36,590 bases of DNA. It comes from Muribaculaceae bacterium. Lineage in GTDB: Bacteria; Bacteroidota; Bacteroidia; Bacteroidales; Muribaculaceae. The notes under the pieces are model-generated. The model did no database searches. It was not told the origin of the DNA and worked only from the letters and a program-made list of their open reading frames with translations. This document shows positions 34,588-36,590 of the stretch, one piece after another. Numbering within the stretch: the stretch's first letter is position 1; each line of letters starts with the position of its first letter. The translations under genes and the position numbers were made by a program. Where the stretch lies: positions 1-36,590 of the forward strand of contig JAFXHY010000170.1 in the NCBI GenBank assembly GCA_017536215.1, read 5' to 3'.

Positions 34588-36261
34588 TTATATTGATGAG
34601 ATTTTCATAATCTCCTTTTCAAAATCGCCCTTTAATGCTGAGCGATTTTTTATCTTTGAGCGATATGTGTAAATTGTAGTTATTGAACATCTCAGGAAGT
34701 TGGCAATCTTGTTGCTGTCGTTGACCCCGAGGCGGATAAGTGCAAAAATTCTTAACTCTGTATTTAGCTTTTCATCACCTCTTAATTCTATCTTCCCTCC
34801 TTCGAGAAGCATCATGTTTATTCTTTCAATAAAATCCGGAAAAATATTTAGAAATGCGGAGTCAAAAGCACTATAAAATTCGTCTAATGTGTCATTGATA
34901 ATTTTCTTTGATTTTAACGAGTGGTGTAGCTCTTCTATTTTCCCGGATGCAGCTTGCTGATAAAGCATCTTTCGATATTGCTCAAGTGTAGAGATATATT
35001 TTGAGCAAAGCATTAGGAAGCGACCCAGATACTCTTCTTTAATATAATTTACCTCACTTAATTCTCGATTAGTAATTTCAAAAGCCCTATTAGCCTCCGT
35101 TAGCTCTTTATTCAGTTCTTGCAATTCATCTTTCGAATCCGATATAATTCGGCGACTCGCTTTGACTATCTTAAGCTGTCGTATAATATAGCATATTGAT
35201 ACAATAAGACCTACGGCAAGCGATGCTATTATTATGAAAAATTTTGCCAATTGTCGATTTGCTTCCTCTTGGGTCGCTTGAAACGAACGAGATATAATGG
35301 GAAGCATTAATGCCGACTGATTTTTCCTCATTCGTGCTGTGTAATAATTCGCATCATCAATACTTTTTTGAATATATTTATTGGCTCGCTCAAGCTCTCC
35401 TTCATTAAATACGGCTTCAGCCAACGCGCGTATCGCCATATTTTCTTTAATAACCCCCTCTATGTCAGAAATTGCTGATTGGGCATAATAATATATCGTC
35501 TCATGTTGTTTATTCATCCGAAGATACCCGAAAGCGAGTATTGATGCTAATATTGAATACTCTCTTGTCCCTCGTTTATATTCTGGTAAATGAGATTCTA
35601 ATAACCGGATTCCTTCATTGAATTTCATGTCGTCCATTAGCCGACTACCCATTATTGAAATCGCATTAAACGATGTTGGCTCAACCATACTTAGTACGGA
35701 ATCTTTATACATATTAGCTAAAGCTCGATATTCTATTGAATATTCATTGTTTGCGCCTTCGTATTCTATCAAGAACTGATATAAACTATTATAGCTGTTA
35801 AAGTATTGAGTTTTGCTTTGTTTGTCTAATTTTTTCGGATCTATTTTGTCCAAAATTTTCATTGCCTCATAAAATAATCCGGCTTTGGATATTACTTGTG
35901 CTTTGGATATAAGTGTAGACATGACTAAATCCTCGCGACCGATATATTTTGCAACTTCAAGATTGTTTTCAAGATAATGAAGCGCAGAGTCACAAACAAA
36001 AGAGTAATATTCAGTAAATAAGGCTTGATTGATATTATATCGCTCCTCACTATTAGGTTCGGTTTCTTTTAATATTAGTTTTAGCGCATCTATATTATTG
36101 AGTTTTGTTTGTTCATACTCCGACGATTTAGCTAATGCATCATCAACCGATGCAAGTATTTGCTCGATTGTTGCTTCGCTCGGAGATGCCGATACTATAT
36201 TTATACCCCATAAAATCATCAATGCCAAGTGGCATAATCTGCTCAATTCTTTTTTGTACAT
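34588..36261 (-). CDS. susR: SusR-type membrane-spanning regulator of the glucan locus
   Basis: A 557-residue regulator. It has a signal-like N-terminus (1-26), a TPR-like helical sensor (about 30-320) that would face the periplasm, and one membrane helix (about 341-361, FFIIIASLAVGLIVSICYII). A coiled coil (370-410) and a cytoplasmic region follow, ending in a helix-turn-helix (about 500-545: ELRIFALIRLGVNDSNKIANFL, then TTIYTYRSKIKNR). This layout fits SusR and its DUF6377 relatives, which sense maltose or malto-oligosaccharide and activate sus genes. Its position directly upstream of susC on the same strand matches the classical sus order. The ligand is inferred from context. Confidence 0.85.
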   Translation of the reverse strand: MYKKELSRLCHLALMILWGINIVSASPSEATIEQILASVDDALAKSSEYEQTKLNNIDALKLILKETEPNSEERYNINQALFTEYYSFVCDSALHYLENNLEVAKYIGREDLVMSTLISKAQVISKAGLFYEAMKILDKIDPKKLDKQSKTQYFNSYNSLYQFLIEYEGANNEYSIEYRALANMYKDSVLSMVEPTSFNAISIMGSRLMDDMKFNEGIRLLESHLPEYKRGTREYSILASILAFGYLRMNKQHETIYYYAQSAISDIEGVIKENMAIRALAEAVFNEGELERANKYIQKSIDDANYYTARMRKNQSALMLPIISRSFQATQEEANRQLAKFFIIIASLAVGLIVSICYIIRQLKIVKASRRIISDSKDELQELNKELTEANRAFEITNRELSEVNYIKEEYLGRFLMLCSKYISTLEQYRKMLYQQAASGKIEELHHSLKSKKIINDTLDEFYSAFDSAFLNIFPDFIERINMMLLEGGKIELRGDEKLNTELRIFALIRLGVNDSNKIANFLRCSITTIYTYRSKIKNRSALKGDFEKEIMKISSI

Positions 36262-36285
36262 ATTTTGGTATTAGAAATATTGTAA

Positions 36286-36336
36286 ATTACTCTAATCTGA
36301 GGGGCTGATTTTTGCTAACACTCAGATTAGAGTAAT
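36286..36336. terminator. 16-bp perfect hairpin before the SusR-type gene
   Basis: ATTACTCTAATCTGAG (36286-36301) pairs without mismatch with CTCAGATTAGAGTAAT (36321-36336), with a 19-base loop. It lies 13 bases past the stop of the porin-like gene, so it probably terminates that gene. The minus-strand T content after it is low (TTACAATATTTC). Confidence 0.65.
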
Positions 36337-36349
36337 AGAGTAGCGTGGT

Positions 36350-36590
36350 TTAGAATGTGGCGCGTATCATTGCTGCAATTCGATTGTTGTGAATGGATTC
36401 GCCGGCATATGTATGCTTAATTCCATAATTATACTCAATACCGAAATTGATATAAGAGCCGGCTTTCCATATCAAATTGACTGCGCCATATTGTTCGTAT
36501 TTCATGTGGTCGGTATATTCAATCGTTCCACTTGAATATGGGTCAATGTAGTTGCGCATATACCCGTACATGACAGTAGAAAATAATTTG
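36350..36590 (-). CDS. C-terminal part of an outer-membrane porin-like protein (partial)
   Basis: The frame is open from the right edge to a TAA at 36350-36352, giving about 79 residues. The upstream codons KLFSTV continue into YGYMRNYIDPYSS, so the true start lies outside the window. Alternating strands (AVNLIWKAGSYINFGIEYNYGIKHTY) and the ending NNRIAAMIRATF with a terminal phenylalanine are typical of barrel C-termini. The wording resembles the DcaP-like porin group, though that is a guess from a short piece. It is upstream of and separated from the regulator by a strong hairpin. Confidence 0.75.
   Translation of the reverse strand, partial: KLFSTVMYGYMRNYIDPYSSGTIEYTDHMKYEQYGAVNLIWKAGSYINFGIEYNYGIKHTYAGESIHNNRIAAMIRATF

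Overview
The window looks like chromosomal DNA of a gut-type Bacteroidales bacterium. A Muribaculaceae-like or Prevotella-like lineage is plausible, but that rank is inference. Supporting signs are SusC/SusD outer-membrane machinery, Bacteroidetes promoters with a TAnnTTTG -7 element, lipoproteins with acidic residues just after the lipobox cysteine, and lineage-typical families such as DUF4301 and the SusR type of membrane regulator. Coding density is high, and many gene ends carry clear intrinsic terminators. I saw no rRNA, tRNA, CRISPR array, transposase or phage gene.

Layout. 1-363: a possible 3' tail of an off-window gene, then a tandem pair of structured repeats. 364-4189 (minus): an operon of a YrdC/Sua5 tRNA-modification enzyme, a polyprenyl-phosphate sugar phosphotransferase and a ClC chloride transporter with CBS domains. 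4369-7993 (plus): an exported TPR protein and a DUF4301 protein. 8143-9493 (minus): an M23 peptidase and a small MerR regulator, divergent from alaS (9639-12257). 12358-15217 (minus): a complete binding-protein/permease/ATPase ABC importer for cobalamin, haem or siderophore-type ligands. 15218-15751: a long divergent regulatory region with a second tandem pair of the repeats, palindromes and a promoter. 15752-18461 (plus): a FadL-type outer-membrane channel and an ArgD-like aminotransferase, separated by a 20-bp inverted repeat that encloses a promoter. 18714-20100 (minus): TetR plus FabG. 20257-24155 (plus): PBP4-type DacB, an acidic unknown protein, RsmI and a coiled-coil lipoprotein.

24243-36261 (minus) is a starch/alpha-glucan utilization locus in the order regulator (SusR type), SusC, SusD, a surface lipoprotein with four starch-binding-like repeats, a compact GH13 lipoprotein, and a GH97 SusB-type alpha-glucosidase. 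The expected flow is surface binding by SusD and the repeat lipoprotein, surface cutting by GH13, import through SusC, and final periplasmic hydrolysis by GH97. The membrane-spanning regulator would sense periplasmic oligosaccharide. The right edge holds the 3' end of a porin-like gene.

Most worth a second look: the interspersed hairpin repeat, whose stem shows compensatory base changes between copies while an unpaired A is retained; the nucleotidyltransferase-like motifs of the DUF4301 protein; and the promoter placed inside the loop of a terminator-like inverted repeat before the aminotransferase.
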